This document shows positions 57,816-64,000 of a DNA stretch of 64,000 nucleotides, in pieces. Position numbers and translations under genes: made by a program. Position 1 is the stretch's first letter, and every line of letters starts with the position of its first letter. The notes beneath the pieces are model-generated. The model was not told where the DNA came from. It did not search any database and saw only the letters and a list, made by a program, of their open reading frames with translations. The DNA comes from Nonomuraea angiospora. Its GTDB lineage: Bacteria > Actinomycetota > Actinomycetes > Streptosporangiales > Streptosporangiaceae. The stretch lies in contig NZ_JADBEK010000001.1 in NCBI RefSeq assembly GCF_014873145.1, forward strand, positions 5,146,001 to 5,210,000. The letters run 5' to 3'.

Positions 57816-59267
57816 TCAGTCCTTGTACATGTCCTTGGTGTAGTCCTTGGTGTAGTCCCAGTCGGGGAAGGTGTAGCAGTCCATCGACACCTTCAGGCCG
57901 GCGGCGGCCTCCTGCTTGAGCCCTTCCTCCAGGGCGGTCTGCCGCTGCTTGACGATGGCGGCGCCCGCCGACTCCAGCGACTGGCCGCTGACCAGCGCCT
58001 GGCCCATGGCCTCCCACTCCCCGTCGGGGTTCTTCGCCAGCGCGTTGACGTACGCCTTGGACTTGGCGATGTCGGGGCACTTGAGCAGTGGCACGGGGAG
58101 CTGGACCCGGTAGCCCGGCTGCCCGCCGATCTGCATGATCTGCTTGAGCGCCGGGTCGGTGACCATCTTCTGGTTGTCGACGTAGGCCAGCGTGCCGAAG
58201 GCGTTCTTGTAGTACTGCTTGACGAAGTAGCCGTCGGGGTCGGTCATCCACTGGATGAACGTCCACATGGCGTCGGCGTTCCTGGTCTGCGAGCTGACCC
58301 AGTACTTGTTGGTGTCGTACTTGCGGCCGGCCGCGCCGGTCTGCCCGTCGTCCGGGTTGAGGCGCGGCGCCACCACGTACTTGTCGCTGCCGAAGCCCTG
58401 GCCGGCCCACACGCTCGGCAGCCAGGTGCCGTCGAAGAAGACGCCGGCCTGGTCGGCGGCGAACTGCTGGCGGGAGAAGTTCTTGTCGTTGGTGCCCGGC
58501 GCCAGGTATCCGGCCTTCTTGAGCTCCTGGATGAAGGCGAAGGCCTTGAGCTGGCCGGGCTCGGTGAGGTCGAACTTGCCGGTCTTGTAGTCGAAGAACT
58601 CGTCCGTCGAGACGCTGCTGATCATCGCGTACCAGATCCGCTGCATGTCCGGGCCCTTGGTGGGGGCGGCGATGCACTCGGCCTTGGTCTTGGCCTTGAT
58701 CTGGGCGCAGGCGTTCTTGAGGTCGGTCCAGGTCTTGGGCGGGCTGTTGACGTCCAGCCCGGCCTGCTGGAAGACCTGCTTGTTGAGGAACATGTAGCCG
58801 GAGCCCCAGTAGAGGTTCTCCGAGAACGGGAAACCGTACGTCTTCCCGTCCTGCACGTTGATGCCCTCCAGGAACGACCCGTCCGGCCAGCGCTTGGTGA
58901 AGTCGGCGGGGACGGTGCCGCTGGGGCTGAGCGGACTGATCCACTTCTGGTCCAGCAGCTGGGACAGCCCGGTCGCGTTCCAGTAGAACATGTCCGGCGC
59001 CTGGTTGCTCTGGAAGGCCAGGGGCAGGGTCTTCATGTAGTCGGCCTGGGTGATCGAGCGCCATTCGATCTTGATGTTGGGATGTTCCTTGGTGAACTGC
59101 GCGCCGATGTCCTTGTGGAAGTTCACCTGTTCGGCGGAGAAGTCCCAGATCCGCAGCGTGGTCTGCGAGCCGCTGCCGCCGGCGCGGCCGTCGCTCGACG
59201 TTCCGCACGCCGCCACGAGCAGTGACGCCAGGATCGCGGCGATCATCGCGGGCCGATGGAGTTTCAT
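57816..59267 (-). CDS. extracellular sugar-binding lipoprotein of the ABC transporter
   Basis: 483 aa from ATG 59267 with GGGAGGG upstream. Lipoprotein signal ends ILASLLVAACGTSS (lipobox LVAAC). Family 1 binding-protein features are TTLRIWDFSAEQVNFHKDIG, QFTKEHPNIKIEWRSITQADY, YGFPFSENLYWGSGYMFLNK and ADQAGVFFDGTWLPSVW. It is the first gene of the leftward operon, divergent from the isomerase gene across a region with three LacI-type sites. It probably binds an oligosaccharide containing an acidic sugar, inferred from the downstream enzymes. Confidence 0.93.
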   Translation of the reverse strand: MKLHRPAMIAAILASLLVAACGTSSDGRAGGSGSQTTLRIWDFSAEQVNFHKDIGAQFTKEHPNIKIEWRSITQADYMKTLPLAFQSNQAPDMFYWNATGLSQLLDQKWISPLSPSGTVPADFTKRWPDGSFLEGINVQDGKTYGFPFSENLYWGSGYMFLNKQVFQQAGLDVNSPPKTWTDLKNACAQIKAKTKAECIAAPTKGPDMQRIWYAMISSVSTDEFFDYKTGKFDLTEPGQLKAFAFIQELKKAGYLAPGTNDKNFSRQQFAADQAGVFFDGTWLPSVWAGQGFGSDKYVVAPRLNPDDGQTGAAGRKYDTNKYWVSSQTRNADAMWTFIQWMTDPDGYFVKQYYKNAFGTLAYVDNQKMVTDPALKQIMQIGGQPGYRVQLPVPLLKCPDIAKSKAYVNALAKNPDGEWEAMGQALVSGQSLESAGAAIVKQRQTALEEGLKQEAAAGLKVSMDCYTFPDWDYTKDYTKDMYKD

Positions 59268-59310
59268 GAAGCCCTCCCGAGAGACGGAGGTCAGAGGGGT
59301 GCCGGGCATC

Positions 59311-59326
59311 GGGTAAGCGCTTGCCC
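59311..59326. promoter_or_regulatory. LacI operator 1, upstream of the binding-protein gene
   Basis: GGGTAAGCGCTTGCCC, with an AAGCGCTT core and one mismatched pair, lies 44-59 bp before the lipoprotein start. It is the site closest to the leftward operon. The same core recurs at three other places of the locus. Confidence 0.65.
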
Positions 59327-59378
59327 GAGAGGTGGGTCCGAGAGTAACCCCGGTCACAGGCCGATTCAAGACTTGTGA

Positions 59379-59390
59379 GAAAGCGGTTTC
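59379..59390. promoter_or_regulatory. LacI operator 2 in the divergent region
   Basis: GAAAGCGGTTTC differs from the perfect palindrome GAAAGCGCTTTC, seen at 61326, by a single base. It sits midway between the divergent lipoprotein and isomerase genes, 85 bp before the isomerase start. Confidence 0.65.
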
Positions 59391-59442
59391 AGATCGATGC
59401 TCGGTCATGACACCTGTCCGTCGGTGGCCTTTGCTGGTCTCT

Positions 59443-59454
59443 ACAAGCGCTTTC
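59443..59454. promoter_or_regulatory. LacI operator 3, upstream of the isomerase gene
   Basis: ACAAGCGCTTTC has the full AAGCGCTTTC core and two changes in the left end. It is 20 bp before the isomerase GTG, where binding would overlap the ribosome site or early transcript. Confidence 0.6.
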
Positions 59455-59474
59455 AGAGAAATTCGGGAGTACGT

Positions 59475-60251
59475 GTGCGCCTGCTCGCCTTCACCAAGCC
59501 CTTCGGCCCGCTCGACCCCGCCCGGCTGGCCGAGACGGTGGCCTCGGTGGGCGCCGACGGCGTCGACCTCGTCGTGCGCGAGGGGCAGACGGTCAGCCCC
59601 GCCGACCCGGGCGGCATCGCCGTCGTCGCCGCCGAGCTCGAGCGCCGCGGGCTCTCCCTCGACGTCGTCACCACCGACCTGCTCGACGCCGGCGCGGACG
59701 CCGAACGGATCATCGCGGCCTGCGGCGAGAGCGGCGTCCCCCTCATGCGGGTGGGCTTCTTCCGCTACGACCCCGCCGCCGGATACCGCCGTCAGCTGGA
59801 GGAGTCCAGGGTCGCGCTGTCCCGCCTGGCCGCCGTCGCCGCCCGGCACGGTGTGCGGCCGGCGGTCCAGTTGCATCACGGTACGATCCATCCATCCGCC
59901 TCGCTCGCCCTCGCACTCGCCGGCGACCTGGAGGACGTGCGCTTCTACGCCGACCCCGGCAACCAGGCCAAGGAGGGCAGCGAGGCATGGGCGCTCAACG
60001 TCGACCTGCTGGGCGATCGGATGGCCTGCATGGGAGTGAAGAACGCCGCCTGGCGGTCCACCGCGGACGGCTGGGTGTGCGAGTGGCAGCCGTTCGCGGA
60101 CGGAGGAGTGGTCCCCTGGCCGGAGATCATTCCCGGGCTGCGCGCACGCGGCTACACCGGGGTGCTGTCGCTGCACGTCCACTACCCGGCGGCCGACCCG
60201 GCGGCGGCCGTACGGCGGGATATTGATCATCTACGCGGGCTGCTCGGCTGA
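59475..60251 (+). CDS. sugar phosphate isomerase/epimerase-like TIM-barrel protein
   Basis: 258 aa from GTG 59475 with GGGAG just upstream. AP-endonuclease-2/xylose-isomerase-like barrel: VASVGADGVDLVVREGQTV, VPLMRVGFFRYDPAAGYRRQ, VRPAVQLHHGTIHPS, VRFYADPGNQAKEG and PWPEIIPGLRARGYTGVLSL with a final HVHY. Metal-dependent isomerisation or dehydration of a sugar or inositol derivative is usual for the fold. It is the first of three rightward genes of the locus, followed 29 bp later by the LacI gene. Confidence 0.85.
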   Translation: MRLLAFTKPFGPLDPARLAETVASVGADGVDLVVREGQTVSPADPGGIAVVAAELERRGLSLDVVTTDLLDAGADAERIIAACGESGVPLMRVGFFRYDPAAGYRRQLEESRVALSRLAAVAARHGVRPAVQLHHGTIHPSASLALALAGDLEDVRFYADPGNQAKEGSEAWALNVDLLGDRMACMGVKNAAWRSTADGWVCEWQPFADGGVVPWPEIIPGLRARGYTGVLSLHVHYPAADPAAAVRRDIDHLRGLLG

Positions 60252-60280
60252 CGGGCGCTCCACGGGGGGAGGAGGAGCGG

Positions 60281-61291
60281 GTGCGTAATCTGCGGCAGGG
60301 CCGCTCGGCCCGGGTGACGATCAGCGACGTCGGGGCGGCGGCGGGGGTGTCGGCCTCGACGGTCTCCCGCGTGCTCAACGGCACGGCCAAGGTCGACCCG
60401 TCACTGGCGGCGCGCGTCCACGACGCGGTCAGGCAGCTGGGCTACCGGCCCAACGCCGCGGCGCAGGGGCTGGCCCGCGGGGAGTGGGGCACCATCGGCG
60501 TGCTGGTCCCCAACCTGGCCAACCCCTACTTCCCCGACGTGCTCAAGGCCGTCTCGGCCGTCGCCCGCTCCCACGGCCGCCGCGTCATGGTCATGGAGTC
60601 GGACGACGACCCCTCGATCGAGCACGACCTGGTCGAGGACCTGATGCGCAGCTGCGACGGGGTGCTGCTCTGCTCCTCCCGCCTGGAACGCTCGGACCTG
60701 GTCGTGCTGACCGCCCGGGACCACCCGCTCGTCCTGCTCGACCGGATCGTCCCCGGCATCGCCGCGCCCGCGGTCTCCGCCGACTTCTTCGGCGGGATGA
60801 TGCTGATCTGCGGCCACCTGGCGCAGCTGGGCCACCGCCGGGTCGCCTACCTGAGCGGGCCCGAGGTGTCCTGGGCCAACGCCGAGCGGATCAGGGCGCT
60901 GGAGGCGGCCAAGGCGTTCGGCATCTCCGTCACGATCCTGCCGTGCGGGTCCACCAGCCGCGCCGGTTACGACGCCGCCGCCGAGGTGGCCGGCACCGGC
61001 GCCACCGCGCTCACCACCTACAACGACCTGGTGGCCCTGGGGGCGGTGACGAGGATGCGCGAGCTCGGGGTACGCGTTCCCGAGGATCTGTCGGTGGTCG
61101 GGTTCGACGACATCGCGCTCGACCACGTGGCGCACACGAGCCTCACCACGGTGTCGGTGCCCCGTGGTCAGCTCGGCAGGCAGGCGGCCGAGATGCTGGA
61201 GGCCCTCATGACCGAGGGGCACGACGGGGAGCCGGTCTCCCTGCCGATGGAGTTGCACGTCCGCGACAGCACGGCGCCGCCCCACTGTTGA
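60281..61291 (+). CDS. LacI-family transcriptional repressor
   Basis: 336 aa from GTG 60281 with GGAGGAG upstream. N-terminal HTH: VTISDVGAAAGVSASTVSRV followed by LNGTAKVDPSLAARVHDAVR and the hinge LGYRPNAAAQGLARG. The periplasmic-binding-like effector domain has IGVLVPNLANPYFPDVLKAV, LVLLDRIVPG, ALTTYNDLVALGAVTRMRELGV and LSVVGFDDIALDHV. It is located centrally in the locus. The four AAGCGCTT-type palindromes around it are its predicted operators and give it control over transporter, isomerase and hydrolase genes. Confidence 0.94.
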   Translation: MRNLRQGRSARVTISDVGAAAGVSASTVSRVLNGTAKVDPSLAARVHDAVRQLGYRPNAAAQGLARGEWGTIGVLVPNLANPYFPDVLKAVSAVARSHGRRVMVMESDDDPSIEHDLVEDLMRSCDGVLLCSSRLERSDLVVLTARDHPLVLLDRIVPGIAAPAVSADFFGGMMLICGHLAQLGHRRVAYLSGPEVSWANAERIRALEAAKAFGISVTILPCGSTSRAGYDAAAEVAGTGATALTTYNDLVALGAVTRMRELGVRVPEDLSVVGFDDIALDHVAHTSLTTVSVPRGQLGRQAAEMLEALMTEGHDGEPVSLPMELHVRDSTAPPHC

Positions 61292-61325
61292 CAAGTGCGG
61301 CCGGCGGCGGGAACCCTGTTCTTCT

Positions 61326-61337
61326 GAAAGCGCTTTC
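61326..61337. promoter_or_regulatory. LacI operator 4, perfect palindrome before the DUF2264 gene
   Basis: GAAAGCGCTTTC is perfectly symmetric, centred 27 bp upstream of the hydrolase GTG and 35 bp after the lacI stop. It is the best example of the motif and implies a separate regulated promoter for the hydrolase gene. Confidence 0.75.
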
Positions 61338-61358
61338 CCAGCGGAGGAGAGAGAACCC

Positions 61359-63140
61359 GTGCACACCGACGACCGCGCAGGGCGGCCTGGCAGCGACCGA
61401 GACGATCTCCAGCGGCAGGTCCTCGACCTGGTCGCACCGCTGACCACCAGATTCGGCGCGGGCGGGGGGCGGCTGCGGCTGGGGTTCAACACTGCGCACT
61501 ACGACGTGGCCGCCTCCGAGCTGGAAGCGTTTGCTCGCCCGCTGTGGGGGCTGGCGCCGCTGGCGGCCGGCGGCGGGACGTTCGACCACTGGGAGCTCTG
61601 GCGGGCCGGGCTGGCCGCCGGGACCGACCCCGAGCACCCTGATTACTGGGGCGCGGCCTTCGACCGTAACCAGCGGCTGGTCGAGACCGCCGCCATCGGC
61701 CTGGCGCTCGCCCTGGCCCCCGAGCAGGTCTGGGACCCGCTGACCGGCCCGCAGCGCGACACCGTGGCCGCCTGGCTGCGGCACGCGGTCACCGTGGAGC
61801 CCAACGACAACAACTGGCTGTTCTTCCCGGTCATGGTCGGGCTCGGGCTCGACCGCGTCGGGGTCGCCCACGACCGCGACGCCAACACGGCCAGGCTCGA
61901 CCGGTTGGAGGAGTTCGACCTCGGGCGCGGGTGGTACACCGACGGGCCCAAGTGGCAGCGCGACTACTACATCCCGTTCGCCATGCACTACTACGGCCTC
62001 ATCTACGCGGCGCTCGGCGACGACCCGGCCAGGGCCGGGCGCTTCCGCGAGCGGGCTGCGGCCTTCGCCCACGACTTCCAGCACTGGTTCACCAGCGAGG
62101 GGGTCGCGGTCCCGTTCGGCAGGAGCCTGACCTACCGCTTCGCGCAGTCGGCGTTCTGGGGGGCGCTGGCCTTCGCCGGGGTCGAGGCGCTGCCGTGGGA
62201 GGTGACCAAGGGCCACCTGCTGCGCAACCTGCGCTGGTGGGCCGACCGGCCCATTCGCGACACCGCCGGGCTGCTCACCATCGGCTACGGCTACCCCCAG
62301 CCGCACCTGGCCGAGCAGTACAACGCGCCCGGCTCTCCCTACTGGGCCATGAAGGCGTTCCTGCCGCTCGCCCTGCCCGCCGAGCACCCGTTCTGGGCCG
62401 CCAAGGAGGCCGACGCGCCGCCGCTGCCCGACGTCAGCACCCAGCCGGAGGCGGGCGTGGCGCTGCTGCGCTGCGAGGAGGGGCGGCACGTGGTGCTGCT
62501 GAGCGCGGGGCAGCACGCCCCGTGGATGCGGCACGGGGCGGCCAAGTACGCCAAGTTCGCCTACTCCACGCGGTTCGGCTTCAGCGTGCCCGCCGGGACG
62601 CTGGGGCTCGAACAGGGCGCCTTCGACAGCACGCTGGCGCTCAGCGAGGACGGCGAGCACTGGCGGCCGTGCGAGCTGCCGGACCACGTCTCCGCCGCCG
62701 ACGGCGTGCTGCACTCGCGCTGGACGCCCTGGGACGACGTGGAGATCGAGACCTGGCTGGTGGCGCTGCCGCCGTGGCACGTGCGGGTGCACCGGATCAG
62801 GACCGGGCGGGCGCTGCGCACGGCCGAGGGCGCCTTCGCGGTCGACCGGGACCGGCCGCCGGCCCGGGTCGACGCCGGCCCCGGGCGGGCCCGGCTCGAC
62901 TCGCCGAACGGCCTGTGCGTGATCGAGGACCTGACGGGCTTGCGGGAAGGAGCCCTCGTCACGCCCCTGCCCGGCACCAACGTGTTCGTCCCGCGCACCA
63001 CGATCCCCACGCTGACGGGCGAGCTGCCGCCCGGCGAGCACCTGCTGGCCTGCGCGGTCCTCGGACTGGAGGCGGCGGAGGGCAGCGCGTGGCCGGCGCC
63101 TCCCGCGTGGGACGTCGTCGAGCCGCTGCTCGGTCCCTGA
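61359..63140 (+). CDS. DUF2264-family protein, GH154-like glycoside hydrolase
   Basis: 593 aa from GTG 61359 with GGAGGAGAGAG upstream. The N-terminal (alpha/alpha)6 toroid contains LWGLAPLAAGGGTFDHWELW, TVEPNDNNWLFFPVMVGLGL, LEEFDLGRGWYTDGPKWQRD and YYIPFAMHYYGLIYAALGDD, all hallmarks of DUF2264. A C-terminal beta domain has SQ-type motifs such as QPEAGVALLRCEEGRHVVLL and APWMRHGAAKYAKFAYSTRF. DUF2264 includes the GH154 beta-glucuronidases, so an intracellular uronic-acid-releasing role is likely. No signal peptide, so the substrate is imported first. It is preceded by a perfect LacI site. Confidence 0.88.
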   Translation: MHTDDRAGRPGSDRDDLQRQVLDLVAPLTTRFGAGGGRLRLGFNTAHYDVAASELEAFARPLWGLAPLAAGGGTFDHWELWRAGLAAGTDPEHPDYWGAAFDRNQRLVETAAIGLALALAPEQVWDPLTGPQRDTVAAWLRHAVTVEPNDNNWLFFPVMVGLGLDRVGVAHDRDANTARLDRLEEFDLGRGWYTDGPKWQRDYYIPFAMHYYGLIYAALGDDPARAGRFRERAAAFAHDFQHWFTSEGVAVPFGRSLTYRFAQSAFWGALAFAGVEALPWEVTKGHLLRNLRWWADRPIRDTAGLLTIGYGYPQPHLAEQYNAPGSPYWAMKAFLPLALPAEHPFWAAKEADAPPLPDVSTQPEAGVALLRCEEGRHVVLLSAGQHAPWMRHGAAKYAKFAYSTRFGFSVPAGTLGLEQGAFDSTLALSEDGEHWRPCELPDHVSAADGVLHSRWTPWDDVEIETWLVALPPWHVRVHRIRTGRALRTAEGAFAVDRDRPPARVDAGPGRARLDSPNGLCVIEDLTGLREGALVTPLPGTNVFVPRTTIPTLTGELPPGEHLLACAVLGLEAAEGSAWPAPPAWDVVEPLLGP

Positions 63141-63162
63141 GCGCCGGCCGCGGAGGTCGGGC

Positions 63163-63324
63163 TCACACGGCGATGGGCAGGTCCGCGCGCTGGTGCAGGG
63201 ATTCGGCGGCGTTGATGAGCATGCTCGTCGCGTGACCGAGCAGGGGGTTGGGGTCGGTGGCGCGGCACACGGTGAAGACCCTGCGGACCTGGGAGGGGTC
63301 GCCGAGCCCGTTCCATGCGCATCT
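63163..63324 (-). pseudogene. unidentified gene fragment
   Basis: One frame reads NGLGDPSQVRRVFTVCRATD then PNPLLGHATSMLINAAESLH, QRADLPIAV and stop, with nearly all codons ending in G or C as in real genes here. About 50 residues survive, with no start codon and no continuation upstream, where the sequence changes character. It is probably the C-terminal scrap of a gene whose 5' part is lost. The product cannot be identified. Confidence 0.35.
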
Positions 63325-63376
63325 TTGACGCGACGCGCGGTCCGTGCCGTCGAGCCGGTGCCGGAGACCGCACCGG

Positions 63377-63985
63377 CTACTGGTCGCCCTGGGACAGGTG
63401 GGCCTTGGCGTCGTCGTAGGAGGCGTCACCGCTCCCCCCGGCGGGCCGGTAGACCAGGTAGAGCACACCCGTCGTGAACGTCTCGGACTTGATCAGCTCC
63501 AGCGGGATGGAGCTCTCCCCTTCGTCGAACAGGCGCTCGCCCTTGCGGACGGCGATCGGGTGCACCAGCAGGTGCAGCTCGTCCAGCAGCCCGGCGGCCA
63601 GCAGCTGGCGGACCACCGACACCGAGCCGCTCATGGCGATGCGGCCGCCCTGCTCGTTCTTCAACGCGGTCACGGCCTCGACCAGGTCGCCCTGGAGCAG
63701 CTCGGAGTTGCGCCAGGTGAACTCCAGGGGCTGGCGCGACACGACGATCTTCCGCGCGTCACCTAGCGTCTTCGCGAAGCCCGCGTCCTCGCCGCCCTCG
63801 GCCTCCCGCTCCGGCCACGCTCCGGCGAAGCTGTCATAGGTCTTGCGCCCCAGGAGCAACGTGTCGGCCATCTGCGCCGTCACGGCGGCGCCCATCTCGT
63901 CGTTGAAGTACGGGAAATGCCACTGCGCGGGCTCGTCGATGACCCCGTCGAGCGAGATGAACAGGCTTGCAGCGATCGTCCTCAT
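63377..63985 (-). CDS. RibD C-terminal/dihydrofolate-reductase-family protein
   Basis: 202 aa from ATG 63985 with TTGGAGGAG upstream. DHFR-fold features are RTIAASLFISLDGVIDEPAQW, TLLLGRKTYDSFAGAWPERE, RKIVVSRQPLEFTW, GRIAMSGSVSVVRQLLAAGL then LDELHLLVHPIAVRKGERLF. This YyaP/YwjB-like branch is common in actinomycetes and annotated as NADPH-dependent reductases without known substrates. Complete in the window. Confidence 0.9.
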   Translation of the reverse strand: MRTIAASLFISLDGVIDEPAQWHFPYFNDEMGAAVTAQMADTLLLGRKTYDSFAGAWPEREAEGGEDAGFAKTLGDARKIVVSRQPLEFTWRNSELLQGDLVEAVTALKNEQGGRIAMSGSVSVVRQLLAAGLLDELHLLVHPIAVRKGERLFDEGESSIPLELIKSETFTTGVLYLVYRPAGGSGDASYDDAKAHLSQGDQ

Positions 63986-64000
63986 GATGCTCCTCCAAGA

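Noticed and set aside
1..64000. rRNA, tRNA, insertion sequences, integrases or attachment sites
   Set aside because: None recognised by eye. Divergent tRNA-like folds cannot be excluded without a covariance search.

Overview
The window is very GC-rich DNA with strong third-position G/C preference, frequent GTG starts, SARP/ECF/LacI/TetR regulators, twin-repeat secreted proteins and two sigma factor/CU044_5270-type modules. This points to a filamentous actinomycete, most likely in the Streptosporangiales (Nonomuraea/Actinomadura-like). The genus is an inference from gene content and codon use. No rRNA, tRNA, CRISPR array, integrase or insertion sequence was recognised.

Layout. 0-3 kb: edge of a SARP regulator, a BBE-type FAD oxidoreductase, a GNAT acetyltransferase and a small membrane protein. 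3-8 kb: a very large secreted GH92 mannosidase behind a perfect LacI-type palindrome; its last domain is out of frame. 8-11.4 kb: a decayed beta-propeller gene, a divergent TetR/FAD-monooxygenase pair, and a MarR gene fused head-to-head with an alpha/beta hydrolase gene, both lacking their 5' ends. 11.4-19.3 kb: a two-component system with a tandemly duplicated sensor, a secreted lipocalin-like protein, a tyrosine phosphatase, a polysaccharide deacetylase/AraC pair and an ECF sigma/CU044_5270 module. 19.3-29.6 kb: a secreted protein, remnants of ChrB-like and PucR-like genes around a D-aminoacylase, a membrane solute-binding fusion plus a membrane STAND-like ATPase, a TetR/cupin pair with a 16-bp palindromic operator, and about 0.9 kb of tandem repeats. 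29.6-36.1 kb: arginine/lysine decarboxylase, half an MFS transporter, a gene remnant, a second sigma/CU044_5270 pair and a glycerophosphodiesterase. 36.1-41.5 kb: a complete tripartite tricarboxylate transporter (TctABC) with its divergent CitA/CitB-type two-component system.

41.7-51.6 kb: a methyltransferase and a secreted TAP-like peptidase facing each other across a perfect terminator, then four co-directional genes read right to left: secreted alpha/beta hydrolase, a LuxI-type acyl-homoserine-lactone synthase with all eight family-invariant residues, a second GH92 mannosidase with no usual start codon at its conserved N-terminus, and a GT4 glycosyltransferase. A membrane-anchored cysteine-paired beta-propeller follows. 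A LuxI homologue in an actinomycete is the most surprising item in the window, and no LuxR with an autoinducer-binding domain is present here.

51.7-63.2 kb: a sugar-acid/glycan catabolic locus. One strand carries a binding protein, two permeases, an unknown TIM-barrel-like protein, two D-2-hydroxyacid dehydrogenases and an enolase-superfamily enzyme. The other carries a sugar isomerase, a LacI repressor and a DUF2264 (GH154-like) hydrolase. Four copies of a GAAAGCGCTTTC-like palindrome sit at the divergent promoter and before the hydrolase, so the locus looks like one LacI regulon. The window ends with a gene fragment and a RibD/DHFR-like reductase.

The number of broken or truncated genes (seven or eight) is high. 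Either this stretch is decaying or the assembly contains indels; read mapping would separate these.
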